A stretch of DNA of 12,197 bases from Rikenellaceae bacterium UBA1749 (GCA_002315675.1 DCHP01000014.1:1-12197); one strand, 5' to 3'; positions 1 through 6,954 are shown, counted from the first letter of the stretch. A program made the numbers and translations. Notes: generated by a model not told the origin, from the sequence alone.

Positions 1-281
1 TCGTTGAATACCGCGATGTTTTGAAAAGGGCAAAATTTCCATTTGATGAACAGGATGTAGAGAATTTGATAAACTTCATTATGGAAACTGGAGTAGATAC
101 AGTCCGTACTTCTTATAATGAAATAATGCCAGATGAGGACGACAGGGTATTTTATGAGGTATCGCTTTCAAAAGAGGAAGCCTTCTTGGTAACAGGAAAT
201 CTCAAACATTTCCCGCTAACGCCTCAGGTGGTAACTCCCGCTGAGTTCCTAGAGCATGTGATGTCATTACTAAGCAATTGA
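1..281 (+). CDS. PIN-domain putative toxin, C-terminal part (5' end outside window)
   Basis: The reading frame is open to the left edge (first full codon at position 3, reading VEYRDVLKRAKFPF), so the TTG at 21 is not the real start and the gene is cut by the window. The visible residues match the C-terminal half of PIN-domain proteins annotated as toxin components of the PIN family: an EYRDVL helix, the acidic stretch DEDDRVFYE, and the TGNLKHFP turn followed by a TPAEFLE helix. In this family the acidic residues chelate Mg2+ for RNA cleavage; the first catalytic Asp would lie in the missing N-terminal half. A partner antitoxin, if present, must lie upstream of the window, because the next gene downstream is unrelated and follows a terminator. 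The family call is fairly secure from the motif pattern; whether it is an active toxin cannot be seen. Confidence 0.75.
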   Translation, partial: VEYRDVLKRAKFPFDEQDVENLINFIMETGVDTVRTSYNEIMPDEDDRVFYEVSLSKEEAFLVTGNLKHFPLTPQVVTPAEFLEHVMSLLSN

Positions 282-339
282 ATATTCTTCAAATCCTCCC
301 AGAATTGATTCGAGATTCGGAGGGTGTAGCCTATACATT

Positions 340-369
340 GAGACAAGTTGCAAGATTTGTCTCTTTTTT
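340..369 (+). terminator. Intrinsic terminator after the PIN gene
   Basis: A perfect 7-bp stem GAGACAA/TTGTCTC (340-346 with 357-363) with a 10-nt loop is followed at once by TTTTTT (364-369). It lies 59 nt after the PIN stop codon and before the promoter of the ATPase gene, so it separates the two transcription units. Confidence 0.75.
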
Positions 370-417
370 GTTGATTATCAAAATAACGCTTATTGCAATA
401 AGCTAAATATTCTATGA

Positions 418-449
418 TTTGGTTAATTCAATAATCTTTTCTATCTTCG
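418..449 (+). promoter_or_regulatory. Candidate Bacteroidetes-type promoter for the ATPase gene
   Basis: TTTG (418-421), a 20-nt spacer and TATCTTCG (442-449) fit the Bacteroidetes -33/-7 pattern with one mismatch in the -7 box (TTCG for TTTG). Transcription would start near 455, giving a leader of only about a dozen bases before the ATG at 468. Assigned by pattern only. Confidence 0.45.
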
Positions 450-467
450 TGACAAATATTGATTAAC

Positions 468-1664
468 ATGGAGACTTTATTCAAAAAGCACAAGATGTAT
501 ATTTCTCAGGTCAGTATGGATATTGTGCGAGAAGCAATGAAAGAAGTCCGTTGGGATAAGCAGCTTGTTGCAATAAAGGGTTCACGAGGTGTTGGGAAAA
601 CCACACTGATCAGACAATATATCCGTAGCAGGTACGGCATCAATGCGGGTGATGCACTGTACTGTGTAATGGACAGTATGTATTTCACGACTCATTCCCT
701 GCTGAATCTGGCCGAAAGGTTCTATCAAATGGGAGGAAAACATCTGTTTCTCGATGAGATTCATAAATATCCTACCTGGAGTAAAGAACTGAAGGAAATC
801 ATAGATTTGTATCCTTCACTGAAAATTGTGTTCAGCGGTTCATCGCTTATTCAAATACTTAACGCTGAAGCCGATCTCTCAAGGAGAGTATTGTCCTACA
901 CAATGGAAGGCCTCTCTTTTCGTGAGTTTCTCCGATTCTACAAAGGGATAGACATGCCAACATATCAATTGCAGGAAATTTTGTCAAATCCGGATGAGAT
1001 TTGCCAGAAAGTAAATTCTGTATGCAGACCTCAAAAGATGTTTGAAGAATATCTCAGGGTTGGCTATTATCCGTTCTATGACGGTGATGAAACAGACTAT
1101 TACAGTCGCATTGAAAACGTTATTGATTTCATTATCGAGCAGGAAATGACACAGTTTTGTGGAGTGGAATCGGCATATACCCGCAAAATCAAGGCAATGC
1201 TCCTATTCCTTTCAGACAGTATTCCCTATGAAGTGAATATTGCCAAACTTGCTTCATATATCGAACTTAATAAGAATACGGTTTTAAGTTACCTGGGCAG
1301 TATGAAGAAGGCTGAATTGCTTCAATTGCTTTATACTGACAACAAGTCGGTCACAAAGATGCAGAAACCGGACAAGATATATATCCATAACCCCAATATG
1401 CTATATGCACTGGCCCAGACGCAACGCATAGGAACGATTCGTGAATGCTTCGTTGTCAATCAATTGTCTGTAAAACATACTGTAGAGTATGGGAAGACTG
1501 TCGGTGATTTCAGGATTGACGGCAAAATCACAATCGAGGTTGGCGGAAATGACAAATCTTTTGATCAGATTGCAGATGTGCCTGATTCATATATCTTCGC
1601 AGATAATATGGAATTCCCTGTTGGGAAGAAACTTCCGTTATGGATTGCAGGTTTTACCTATTAA
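468..1664 (+). CDS. AAA+ ATPase, AAA_14/DUF4143 family
   Basis: Predicted cytoplasmic P-loop ATPase of the widespread AAA_14 plus DUF4143 type, whose physiological role is not established. Counting from the ATG at 468: Walker A GSRGVGKTT at residues 38-46, Walker B HLFLDEIHK with Asp96-Glu97, and a sensor-like FSGSS at 122-126. The middle part (about 210-300) has the family's helical region, including a winged-helix-like stretch around IAKLASYIELNKNTVLSYL. The C-terminus (VGDFRIDGKITIEVGGNDKS) resembles the PD-(D/E)XK-like end of this family but reads EVGG where many relatives have EVK, so nuclease activity is doubtful. An in-frame TTG at 459 would add three residues; the ATG is preferred because it lies suitably downstream of the promoter. 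Full length for the family. It stands alone between a terminator and a convergent gene, so context says little about its job. Confidence 0.88.
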   Translation: METLFKKHKMYISQVSMDIVREAMKEVRWDKQLVAIKGSRGVGKTTLIRQYIRSRYGINAGDALYCVMDSMYFTTHSLLNLAERFYQMGGKHLFLDEIHKYPTWSKELKEIIDLYPSLKIVFSGSSLIQILNAEADLSRRVLSYTMEGLSFREFLRFYKGIDMPTYQLQEILSNPDEICQKVNSVCRPQKMFEEYLRVGYYPFYDGDETDYYSRIENVIDFIIEQEMTQFCGVESAYTRKIKAMLLFLSDSIPYEVNIAKLASYIELNKNTVLSYLGSMKKAELLQLLYTDNKSVTKMQKPDKIYIHNPNMLYALAQTQRIGTIRECFVVNQLSVKHTVEYGKTVGDFRIDGKITIEVGGNDKSFDQIADVPDSYIFADNMEFPVGKKLPLWIAGFTY

Positions 1665-1679
1665 GTCACTTTTTTTTGC

Positions 1680-3251
1680 TTACTGTTTTCTGTTGTTGGA
1701 ATTACTGCTTGGCGCTGTGCCGAATTTGTCCTTATAGCATTTTGAGAAGTATGACGGAGAGGTAAAACCAACCGCATTTGAAATCTCAGAAATATTCAGA
1801 ACACCCTCTCGAATCATCTCTTTGGCTTTTTCAAGACGCATTGACTGGAAAAGATCGTTCGGCGTTGAGCCGGATTCCTTTTTGATTTTTCTGAACAACT
1901 GCGCCCTACTTACCCCTAATTCTGCGGCAAGTTCATCTATTGTGTATTCTGCATCGTCTATATGTTTTTCAGCAATATCACGGAAAGATTTCATGAAAAC
2001 TGCCTCCAATACAACATCGTTATGCTCCTCATCTTTTATGGAGAGACCTGCTTCAATAAGACCTTCACGATCCAATTCCAACTCCATTTTCATCTTTTCG
2101 GCAACCTCCTTTTTAATCTCCATTTCATTGTACATACTTTCAAACTGTTTTGCCTTAGCCTCAGATTCAATTAATCTGGTGTTTGTTGTTTTTAGTCTGT
2201 ACAAAACAATGAGGAACAGTGCAAGAAAGAGTAAAAATAGAGCGGATGTTGCAATTGCTATGAATTGATGAAGTTGCAGGCTTTTTTCCCGATTCTCTCT
2301 TTCATTGAGCAGCAGATCAATCTTTTGCTCATAATTTTTAAAAATATTATTGTTCAGTTCAAGCACTTCTGAATTCTCCGAGGAAACGAGGGCTGATTGA
2401 ATGTAGTTATCTTTTTTGTATGGCAGACCTTTAATAAGGCAGATGGCTGCATTTACAGCCTCTTTTCCGCCAGCAGGATTGAAATAGCCTGCTTGAAGTA
2501 TACCATCCTGCATTGCTTCATAACACTCTCTTGGAGCTCCGTCACTCCCAATGAATATTGCGTTTGGATATAATTGCGACAATATGGTTCCCAGCTCTTT
2601 GAAGTATTCAAATGAATATATAAGATCAACATGGGTAGTGTGGAGGCTCGTCTTGAGTGAATCCAAACTTTTGTGCATATTTTCGTTGTCATTTGCTCCC
2701 TGGATCTCTCCAACGATTCGAATTTCAGGGCTTTGCTCAAGGGTATGTATGAATGACTCATACTCTTTAGTATTGCGTTTTGAACTTCTGAATGAGTTGA
2801 CTATTATAATGTTGCCATGTCCATTCAAGAGCTTGTTGACATATTTTGCAGCTTTTCTGCCCAATGACATTTCGTCTGTTCCAGAAAATGCATGGTATTT
2901 GAAGGTTTGCACTTTCTTCCTTACGAGAATAACGAACACTCCTGCATCATAAGCCTCTTCAATAATAGGTACGAGCCTTTTTATGTCACTTGGATCCACA
3001 ATTATAGCTGATGCCCCATTTTCAATAGCTTTTCTGATTTGAGCAATTTGCTCATCGGTAGAGACGGCGACATTGAACTTGAAATTTATTGTTTTTACGG
3101 TTGCCGCTTCGCGCTCCATTTCGTCAAGCAACTCCATATCCCTATATGTATCCAACCGTTGAAACACCTCAATTGTGCTTTTGTTTTTTAAACCGCAGGA
3201 GTTTATGAGCAGCAAAAATATGATGGCTGGAAATAATTTTAGTAATTTCAT
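1680..3251 (-). CDS. Membrane-spanning one-component regulator: periplasmic sugar-binding-like sensor fused to AraC HTH
   Basis: Residues 1-19 form a signal sequence ending in a lipobox-like INSC (Cys19). About 26-310 resembles periplasmic sugar-binding proteins of the RbsB/LacI fold (Peripla_BP_4 type): IRKAIENGASAIIVDPSD, GRKAAKYVNKLL, FIGSDGAPRECYEAMQDG. A hydrophobic segment at about 330-353 crosses the membrane, followed by a basic/acidic coiled-coil-like stretch and, from about 433, an AraC-type double helix-turn-helix (TIDELAAELGVSRAQLFRKI, then NISEISNAVGFTSPSYFSKCYKDKFGTAP). The ligand would be sensed in the periplasm and the signal passed straight to DNA with no kinase step. No histidine kinase or receiver domain is present. 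It is divergent from the fimbrillin-like unit at 3468-5452, the most likely target. The ligand is unknown; a sugar is inferred from the fold only. No convincing TAnnTTTG box was found upstream of its start. Confidence 0.88.
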   Translation of the reverse strand: MKLLKLFPAIIFLLLINSCGLKNKSTIEVFQRLDTYRDMELLDEMEREAATVKTINFKFNVAVSTDEQIAQIRKAIENGASAIIVDPSDIKRLVPIIEEAYDAGVFVILVRKKVQTFKYHAFSGTDEMSLGRKAAKYVNKLLNGHGNIIIVNSFRSSKRNTKEYESFIHTLEQSPEIRIVGEIQGANDNENMHKSLDSLKTSLHTTHVDLIYSFEYFKELGTILSQLYPNAIFIGSDGAPRECYEAMQDGILQAGYFNPAGGKEAVNAAICLIKGLPYKKDNYIQSALVSSENSEVLELNNNIFKNYEQKIDLLLNERENREKSLQLHQFIAIATSALFLLFLALFLIVLYRLKTTNTRLIESEAKAKQFESMYNEMEIKKEVAEKMKMELELDREGLIEAGLSIKDEEHNDVVLEAVFMKSFRDIAEKHIDDAEYTIDELAAELGVSRAQLFRKIKKESGSTPNDLFQSMRLEKAKEMIREGVLNISEISNAVGFTSPSYFSKCYKDKFGTAPSSNSNNRKQ

Positions 3252-3310
3252 TTGCTATAAAATTGAGGAAATTTTGTAAATTTGTATTGTGATATTGCAA
3301 AAGTAAAAAA

Positions 3311-3368
3311 ATAATCTCAAAATAATAGAAAATAGTCTCAAATGATTATTATACATATTTTTGAGACT
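3311..3368. promoter_or_regulatory. Candidate operator: two direct and one inverted TCTCAAA-type half-sites
   Basis: TCTCAAA occurs at 3315-3321 and 3336-3342, exactly 21 bp (two helical turns) apart within a longer match of 12 of 16 positions. The second copy, extended to AGTCTCAAA (3334-3342), forms a perfect 9-bp inverted repeat with TTTGAGACT (3360-3368) across 17 bp. The group ends four bases before the -33 element of the + promoter, the usual place for an AraC-type activator. The binding protein is inferred to be the product of the divergent gene at 1680-3251. Confidence 0.55.
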
Positions 3369-3371
3369 TTA

Positions 3372-3405
3372 TTGAGTTAAGTATGCTTAAAATAGTATAT
3401 ATTTG
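3372..3405 (+). promoter_or_regulatory. Promoter of the small-ORF/fimbrillin-like unit
   Basis: A perfect -7 box TATATTTG lies at 3398-3405, with TTG at 3372-3374 as the best -33 candidate (23-nt spacer, near the long end of the allowed range). Transcription from about 3411 would give a leader of some 57 nt before the ATG at 3468. A second match, TTTG (3251-3254) with TAAATTTG (3277-3284), also points to the + strand but is farther away and overlaps the start of the regulator gene. Confidence 0.55.
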
Positions 3406-3467
3406 CGCCTCTAATAATATTGTATTGGAGACTGATTAAGTTGTAAAACCTATAAACTTTATAATTA

Positions 3468-3602
3468 ATGAAACACAATGAAAATTTCTCTGTGAGGAAC
3501 TATGTATCTCCAGAGTGCAGTGTAGCCTCTTATGAAATTGAGGACAACCTGCTTCAAACAAGTATTGACAACTGGGGACAGGATCCTGCTCCACTTTTCT
3601 AA
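3468..3602 (+). CDS. Small 44-residue protein of unknown function preceding the fimbrillin-like lipoprotein
   Basis: ATG at 3468 to TAA at 3600-3602. The protein starts MKHNENFSVRNYVSPECSVA and ends with a DNWGQDPAPLF tail. There is no signal peptide or membrane segment. It has the shape of the short proteins often seen just ahead of surface lipoprotein genes in Bacteroidales: a basic start, a Y-x-SPE-C motif, an alternating strand (VASYEIEDNLLQTS) and an acidic, tryptophan-containing tail. The next gene begins 11 nt after its stop, so the two are almost surely cotranscribed from the promoter at 3372-3405. The function is not known. It could be a translated leader affecting the next gene, a small secreted peptide, or an independent protein. 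It is too short for many gene callers, but the motif layout and tight spacing favour a real gene. Confidence 0.65.
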   Translation: MKHNENFSVRNYVSPECSVASYEIEDNLLQTSIDNWGQDPAPLF

Positions 3603-3613
3603 ATCTTTGAGAC

Positions 3614-5452
3614 ATGAAAACAAGTATTAAATTTTCAGCTCTATTGAGCTTGGCTTCAGCAGCCCTTTTCTTGGTTTCATCTTGCTCAAAGGCAGATGAA
3701 CCACAGGTTTCTTCAGTTGAGGAAACAAAGATGAACATTACCGCAGAAATTTCTGGCACAAAGACAGCCAATGGTGGCATGTCCACTGTATGGGCAACCG
3801 GTGATGAACTTAGTGCAATTCACATTAAAACAGGTCATTCAACCAATTACGTCTCTAAATATACCTACGTCAGTGGTAACGAGTTCTCCGGAAGCGTATC
3901 AAGCCTTGGCGACAACAACGACTGGTATGTAGTTTATCCATACGATTCAGGCAATAAAAAGGCCTCATCTGTAAGTGTATCCGTTAATGCGGCTCCTTCA
4001 CAGAATGGCGTAAACTCTACAGCTCATCTTGCAGGAAAGAACTTCCCTCTATTCGGTAAGAAGCTCAATACTCCAAAGGCCGAGTCAGGTGTAAAGATTA
4101 CAATGACCAACGCTCTTGCAGTTGCTGAGTTCGTTGTAACCAACACACTCTCTGTTCCTATTACAGTAACTGGAATTGATTTCACTTCAGTAGAGAAGAT
4201 TGCAGGAGATTTCACCGTTGATATGACAAAGAGCGAGTTCGCATGGACAGCCAAGAGCGGTGCTACAAAGAGTGTATCTCTTGCTGTAAGCGGAGAGGCT
4301 ACAATAGCTGCCGGTGCAACCGGAAAGTTCTATGCAGGTGTTGTTCCTCATGATATTCCTGCAGGTTCACAGGTTGTTGTAACCATTAAGGCTAAACGTG
4401 AAGGTGCCGGTGTTATTCCGTGTCGCATTGCAAAGACAATGAGCGATGCTGCATCATTCACAGCAGGTCTTATGAAGAGTGTCAATGTAAGTTATGACGA
4501 GGAGCACGGCACAGGTTGCTACAGACTCGTAACATCTGAGCCTTCAGACTGGTCTGGAAGATTTATTATGATATCTGCCGACAAGAAGCTTGTATTTACA
4601 GGTGATAATGGTACAGCCAACAAGTACACTCTCCAGACTTCTGACATAAATGACGGTGCAATTGTAAAGGATTGCAGCGCTTATGAGTTCAGCATCAGCA
4701 AGGATGGCAGCAGTTACTACCTGATGCATGGCGGTAAATATCTCTACTGCTCTTACAGCGGCAGCAGTTCAACCGGTATGGGTTACTCTTCATCTAAGCA
4801 GGCCCTCAGCCTCAAGATTATGAGTGACGGCACATTCGGATTCTGGATGAGAGAGGGCAGCACAGACCAGTACATCTACTACAAGAGCTCTGCAGGTTAC
4901 TTCAAATTCGGTGGCAGCCACAACAACCACTGCGTATATCTCTACAAGTGGGAAGAGGGCGGCACACCGGTTCCTCCAACACCTGAGACCCTCAAGTATG
5001 TGCAGATTACCTCAGAACCGGCTGACTGGTCAGGCAGCTACATCTTTACAGACTCTGAAGGAAAATACATCTTCAACACAAAGGATGCGAAGGCTAATGT
5101 TTATACAATTACCTCTTCAGATGTTTCTGGCGGAAATATTGTAAAGGATTGTACAGATTACGAGTTCACCATTACCAAAGACGGCAGCAACTACTATATT
5201 ACCCGTGACGGCAAATATCTCTATTGCGACGAAGATTATAGTGATGAACTTGGAATGGGCTACAGCACAAGCAAGAAGGCTCTGTCACTCTCAATGATGG
5301 ATAACAACACTTTCGGCTTCTACATGTACGACAACAGCTCCCGCAAGAACCAGTATCTCTATTACAAGACAACTTCTGGTTTCTTCAAGTTCGGTGCCAG
5401 CCACAACAACAAATGCGTACGTGTTTACAAACGCACTGGTGGCAGCCTCTAA
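3614..5452 (+). CDS. Fimbrillin-like surface lipoprotein with two tandem C-terminal repeat domains
   Basis: Residues 1-23 are a lipoprotein signal peptide with lipobox LVSSC (Cys24), so the protein is exported and lipidated. About 38-290 resembles the Mfa-like/fimbrillin family (AEISGTKTANGGMSTVWATG, then DELSAIHIKTG, YTYVSGNEFSGSV, DWYVVYPYDS). The C-terminal half is two copies of a domain of about 145 residues, roughly 302-446 and 461-606. Each has a TSEPxDWSG opening, IVKDCxxYEFxIxKDGSxYY, GKYLYC, GMGYSxSKxALSL, FGF and FKFGxSHNNxCVxxYK. The copies are joined by a proline-rich linker GGTPVPPTPE. The function of this repeat is not known to me; the aromatic-rich, beta-looking pattern would suit ligand or carbohydrate binding, which is inference. 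It is second in a unit with the 44-residue ORF and probably controlled by the divergent sensor-regulator. It could be a fimbrial tip/accessory adhesin or a stand-alone surface lipoprotein; no fimbrial assembly genes are visible nearby. Confidence 0.85.
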   Translation: MKTSIKFSALLSLASAALFLVSSCSKADEPQVSSVEETKMNITAEISGTKTANGGMSTVWATGDELSAIHIKTGHSTNYVSKYTYVSGNEFSGSVSSLGDNNDWYVVYPYDSGNKKASSVSVSVNAAPSQNGVNSTAHLAGKNFPLFGKKLNTPKAESGVKITMTNALAVAEFVVTNTLSVPITVTGIDFTSVEKIAGDFTVDMTKSEFAWTAKSGATKSVSLAVSGEATIAAGATGKFYAGVVPHDIPAGSQVVVTIKAKREGAGVIPCRIAKTMSDAASFTAGLMKSVNVSYDEEHGTGCYRLVTSEPSDWSGRFIMISADKKLVFTGDNGTANKYTLQTSDINDGAIVKDCSAYEFSISKDGSSYYLMHGGKYLYCSYSGSSSTGMGYSSSKQALSLKIMSDGTFGFWMREGSTDQYIYYKSSAGYFKFGGSHNNHCVYLYKWEEGGTPVPPTPETLKYVQITSEPADWSGSYIFTDSEGKYIFNTKDAKANVYTITSSDVSGGNIVKDCTDYEFTITKDGSNYYITRDGKYLYCDEDYSDELGMGYSTSKKALSLSMMDNNTFGFYMYDNSSRKNQYLYYKTTSGFFKFGASHNNKCVRVYKRTGGSL

Positions 5453-5464
5453 TGCCTGAAATAA

Positions 5465-5482
5465 CAGTTTGATTTCAAACTG
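5465..5482 (+). terminator. Short accessory hairpin before the main terminator
   Basis: CAGTTTGA (5465-5472) and TCAAACTG (5475-5482) form a perfect 8-bp stem with a 2-nt loop, 12 nt after the stop codon at 5452. It has no U-tract of its own and probably acts with the stronger hairpin right after it, or protects the 3' end of the mRNA. Confidence 0.45.
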
Positions 5483-5488
5483 ATGATA

Positions 5489-5530
5489 TTACCCCGTTCA
5501 CACCTGTGTGGACGGGGTAAGTTTTATTTT
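5489..5530 (+). terminator. Strong intrinsic terminator of the fimbrillin-like unit
   Basis: The arms at 5489-5503 and 5506-5520 pair over 15 positions with one G-U wobble (TTACCCCGTTCACAC with GTGTGGACGGGGTAA); the innermost pairs would open into the loop. GTTTTATTTT follows, a U-rich tail. It lies 37 nt after the lipoprotein stop codon and upstream of the ndh promoter. Confidence 0.85.
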
Positions 5531-5544
5531 GTGGATTTTTTTGT

Positions 5545-5552
5545 TACATTTG
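5545..5552 (+). promoter_or_regulatory. Promoter -7 box for ndh
   Basis: TACATTTG matches the Bacteroidetes -7 consensus TAnnTTTG exactly, 23 nt before the ATG at 5576. No good -33 TTTG stands at the usual distance; the nearest, 5528-5531, is only 13 nt away. The full promoter is therefore uncertain. Confidence 0.5.
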
Positions 5553-5575
5553 ATAGTCAAATAAAGTGATTCATT

Positions 5576-6814
5576 ATGATTCTGAACATTCCTAACACCG
5601 GTAAAAAAAGAGTAGTGGTAATAGGCGGAGGCTTCGCTGGAATCTCGCTCATCAAAAAATTGGACTCCAAACTGTTCCAAACGGTTCTTGTAGATAAGAA
5701 CAACTATCACCAGTTCCAACCACTGATATATCAGGTGGCTTCATCGGGTCTTGAGGCGGCATCAATATGCTTCCCTTTCCGCAGAATTTTCCAGAAAAAG
5801 GATGATTTCTATTTCCTTCTTGCCCAGGTACAGAAGATAGATGCTGCTGAGAAGATTGTTCGGACCAGCCAGGGTGACATAAAATATGACTATCTGGTTG
5901 TGTGTGCAGGTGCCACCACAAACTTCCGTGGGAATGCCAATATGGAGAAATATGCCCTGCCAATGAAGAGCGTTGAGGAGGCCATATATCTCAGGAACAG
6001 AATCATTGAAAATGGTGAACTCAGCACCACGGCACCCGAGGAGGAGCGTGAGGCATACTACAATGTTGTAATTGTTGGAGCTGGACCTTCAGGAGTTGAA
6101 ATTGCCGGTGTGTTCAGTGAGATGTGCAAGCATTTTGATGTTGACTACAACATTCATCTTGTAAGCCCTGACATTCTTGGTGCAATGTCTGCATACGCTT
6201 CAAAGAAAACAGAAGAGACTCTTAGGAAAATGGGTGTAAAGGTGCACCTTGGCAGGTTGGTCAACGATTATGTCAACAATCAGGCACTTCTTGACGATGG
6301 TACTGTAATAAAGACAAATCTTCTAATATATGTCAGCGGAATAAAGGCTGTTACAATTGATGGTATTCCTCAGGAGAGCATAGGGCGGGGTGGAAGAATT
6401 GTGTGCGATCCTTATATGAAAATCAGTGGAATGGAGGATGTCTATTGTGCCGGTGATATTGCCATAACTTCAGAACCGAAATATCCTAACGGACACCCTC
6501 AAATGGCCCAGGTAGCAATGCAGGAGGCCTCTCTCATTGCCAAAAACCTGAATGCAGTACAAAAAGGCAAACCGACCAGGGAGTTCAGGTACAGAAATCT
6601 CGGCTCAATGGCCACAATTGGAAGGAACAAGGCTGTTGCCGACCTTGGAAAATTGCACTTCGGCGGTTTCCCTGCCTGGATGATATGGATGTTTATTCAC
6701 CTGCGCTCCATTCTTGGTGTTCGCAACAAGGTAATTGTTCTCATTGACTGGATAATCAACTACTTCAACTTCCTCAACTCAATGAAGATGCTCCTCTTCA
6801 AAGGAAGGAGGTGA
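5576..6814 (+). CDS. ndh: Type II NADH:quinone oxidoreductase (NDH-2)
   Basis: Single-subunit FAD flavoprotein of the inner-membrane surface that passes electrons from NADH to the quinone pool (menaquinone in this group) without pumping protons. An N-terminal FAD-binding motif VVVIGGGFAG ends at residue 22. The YQVASSGLEA stretch is typical of the family. A second Rossmann motif for NADH, VGAGPSGVEIAG, has its glycines at 168, 170 and 173. The FAD-pyrophosphate motif MEDVYCAGD sits at about 287-294, and the quinone-site motif AQVAMQ at 311-316. The C-terminal part (PAWMIWMFIHLRSILG, then VIVLIDWIINYF) is the hydrophobic membrane-attachment region. The length of 412 residues fits the family. 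It appears monocistronic: a terminator and its own -7 box precede it, and a promoter-led toxin-antitoxin pair follows. The start is chosen because the Rossmann strand begins a few residues later. Confidence 0.93.
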   Translation: MILNIPNTGKKRVVVIGGGFAGISLIKKLDSKLFQTVLVDKNNYHQFQPLIYQVASSGLEAASICFPFRRIFQKKDDFYFLLAQVQKIDAAEKIVRTSQGDIKYDYLVVCAGATTNFRGNANMEKYALPMKSVEEAIYLRNRIIENGELSTTAPEEEREAYYNVVIVGAGPSGVEIAGVFSEMCKHFDVDYNIHLVSPDILGAMSAYASKKTEETLRKMGVKVHLGRLVNDYVNNQALLDDGTVIKTNLLIYVSGIKAVTIDGIPQESIGRGGRIVCDPYMKISGMEDVYCAGDIAITSEPKYPNGHPQMAQVAMQEASLIAKNLNAVQKGKPTREFRYRNLGSMATIGRNKAVADLGKLHFGGFPAWMIWMFIHLRSILGVRNKVIVLIDWIINYFNFLNSMKMLLFKGRR

Positions 6815-6815
6815 G

Positions 6816-6914
6816 TTTCCATAAGTGGTATTTTTATAGCTTTGAATATTGGAATAAGTGGTTATTTCAGTAGGCATCTTCTTGGAATAAGTGGTTTTTT
6901 GGCAGTTTTGCCTA
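6816..6914. repeat. Three direct repeats with exact 33-bp spacing
   Basis: ATAAGTGGT occurs at 6821-6829, 6854-6862 and 6887-6895, each 33 bp from the next. Copies 2 and 3 share a longer exact 15-mer, TTGGAATAAGTGGTT (6849-6863, 6882-6896); copy 1 has TTCC in place of TGGA before the core. A T-rich segment follows each core. The array starts two bases after the ndh stop codon and its last unit overlaps the -33 element of the toxin-antitoxin promoter. Three helical turns between sites suit a regulator binding one DNA face, but a decayed minisatellite is also possible. Confidence 0.8.
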
Positions 6915-6938
6915 ATTAACTGATAATGCATATATTTG
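6907..6938 (+). promoter_or_regulatory. Promoter of the toxin-antitoxin operon
   Basis: TTTG (6907-6910), a 20-nt spacer and TATATTTG (6931-6938) match the Bacteroidetes consensus perfectly. Transcription would start near 6945, about ten bases before the ATG at 6955. A short inverted repeat GGCA/TGCC (6901-6904, 6909-6912) overlaps the -33 element. Confidence 0.72.
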
Positions 6939-6954
6939 TAAAAATTAACAGATT

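Noticed and set aside
338..344. TTGAGAC near the PIN terminator as another regulator half-site
   Set aside because: It is part of the terminator stem and far from the regulator's likely target; chance match.
459..467. TTG at 459 as start of the ATPase gene
   Set aside because: It adds only MIN and lies almost on the predicted transcription start; the ATG at 468 is more likely.
1489..1737. 82-residue + strand frame overlapping the ATPase end
   Set aside because: It overlaps a well-supported gene in another frame and the end of the regulator gene, has no domain and no promoter.
1651..1770. Inverted repeat GGTTTTACCT / AGGTAAAACC
   Set aside because: Ten bases, about 100 bp apart, both inside coding sequence; expected by chance in a window of this size.
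3436..3786. 116-residue minus-strand frame over the small ORF and lipoprotein start
   Set aside because: It covers the signal peptide region of the lipoprotein and the small ORF in antisense, with no recognisable features.
6816..6914. CRISPR-like array from the 33-bp-spaced repeats
   Set aside because: The repeated core is only 9-15 bp and the remainder is short, T-rich and partly similar; no cas genes nearby.
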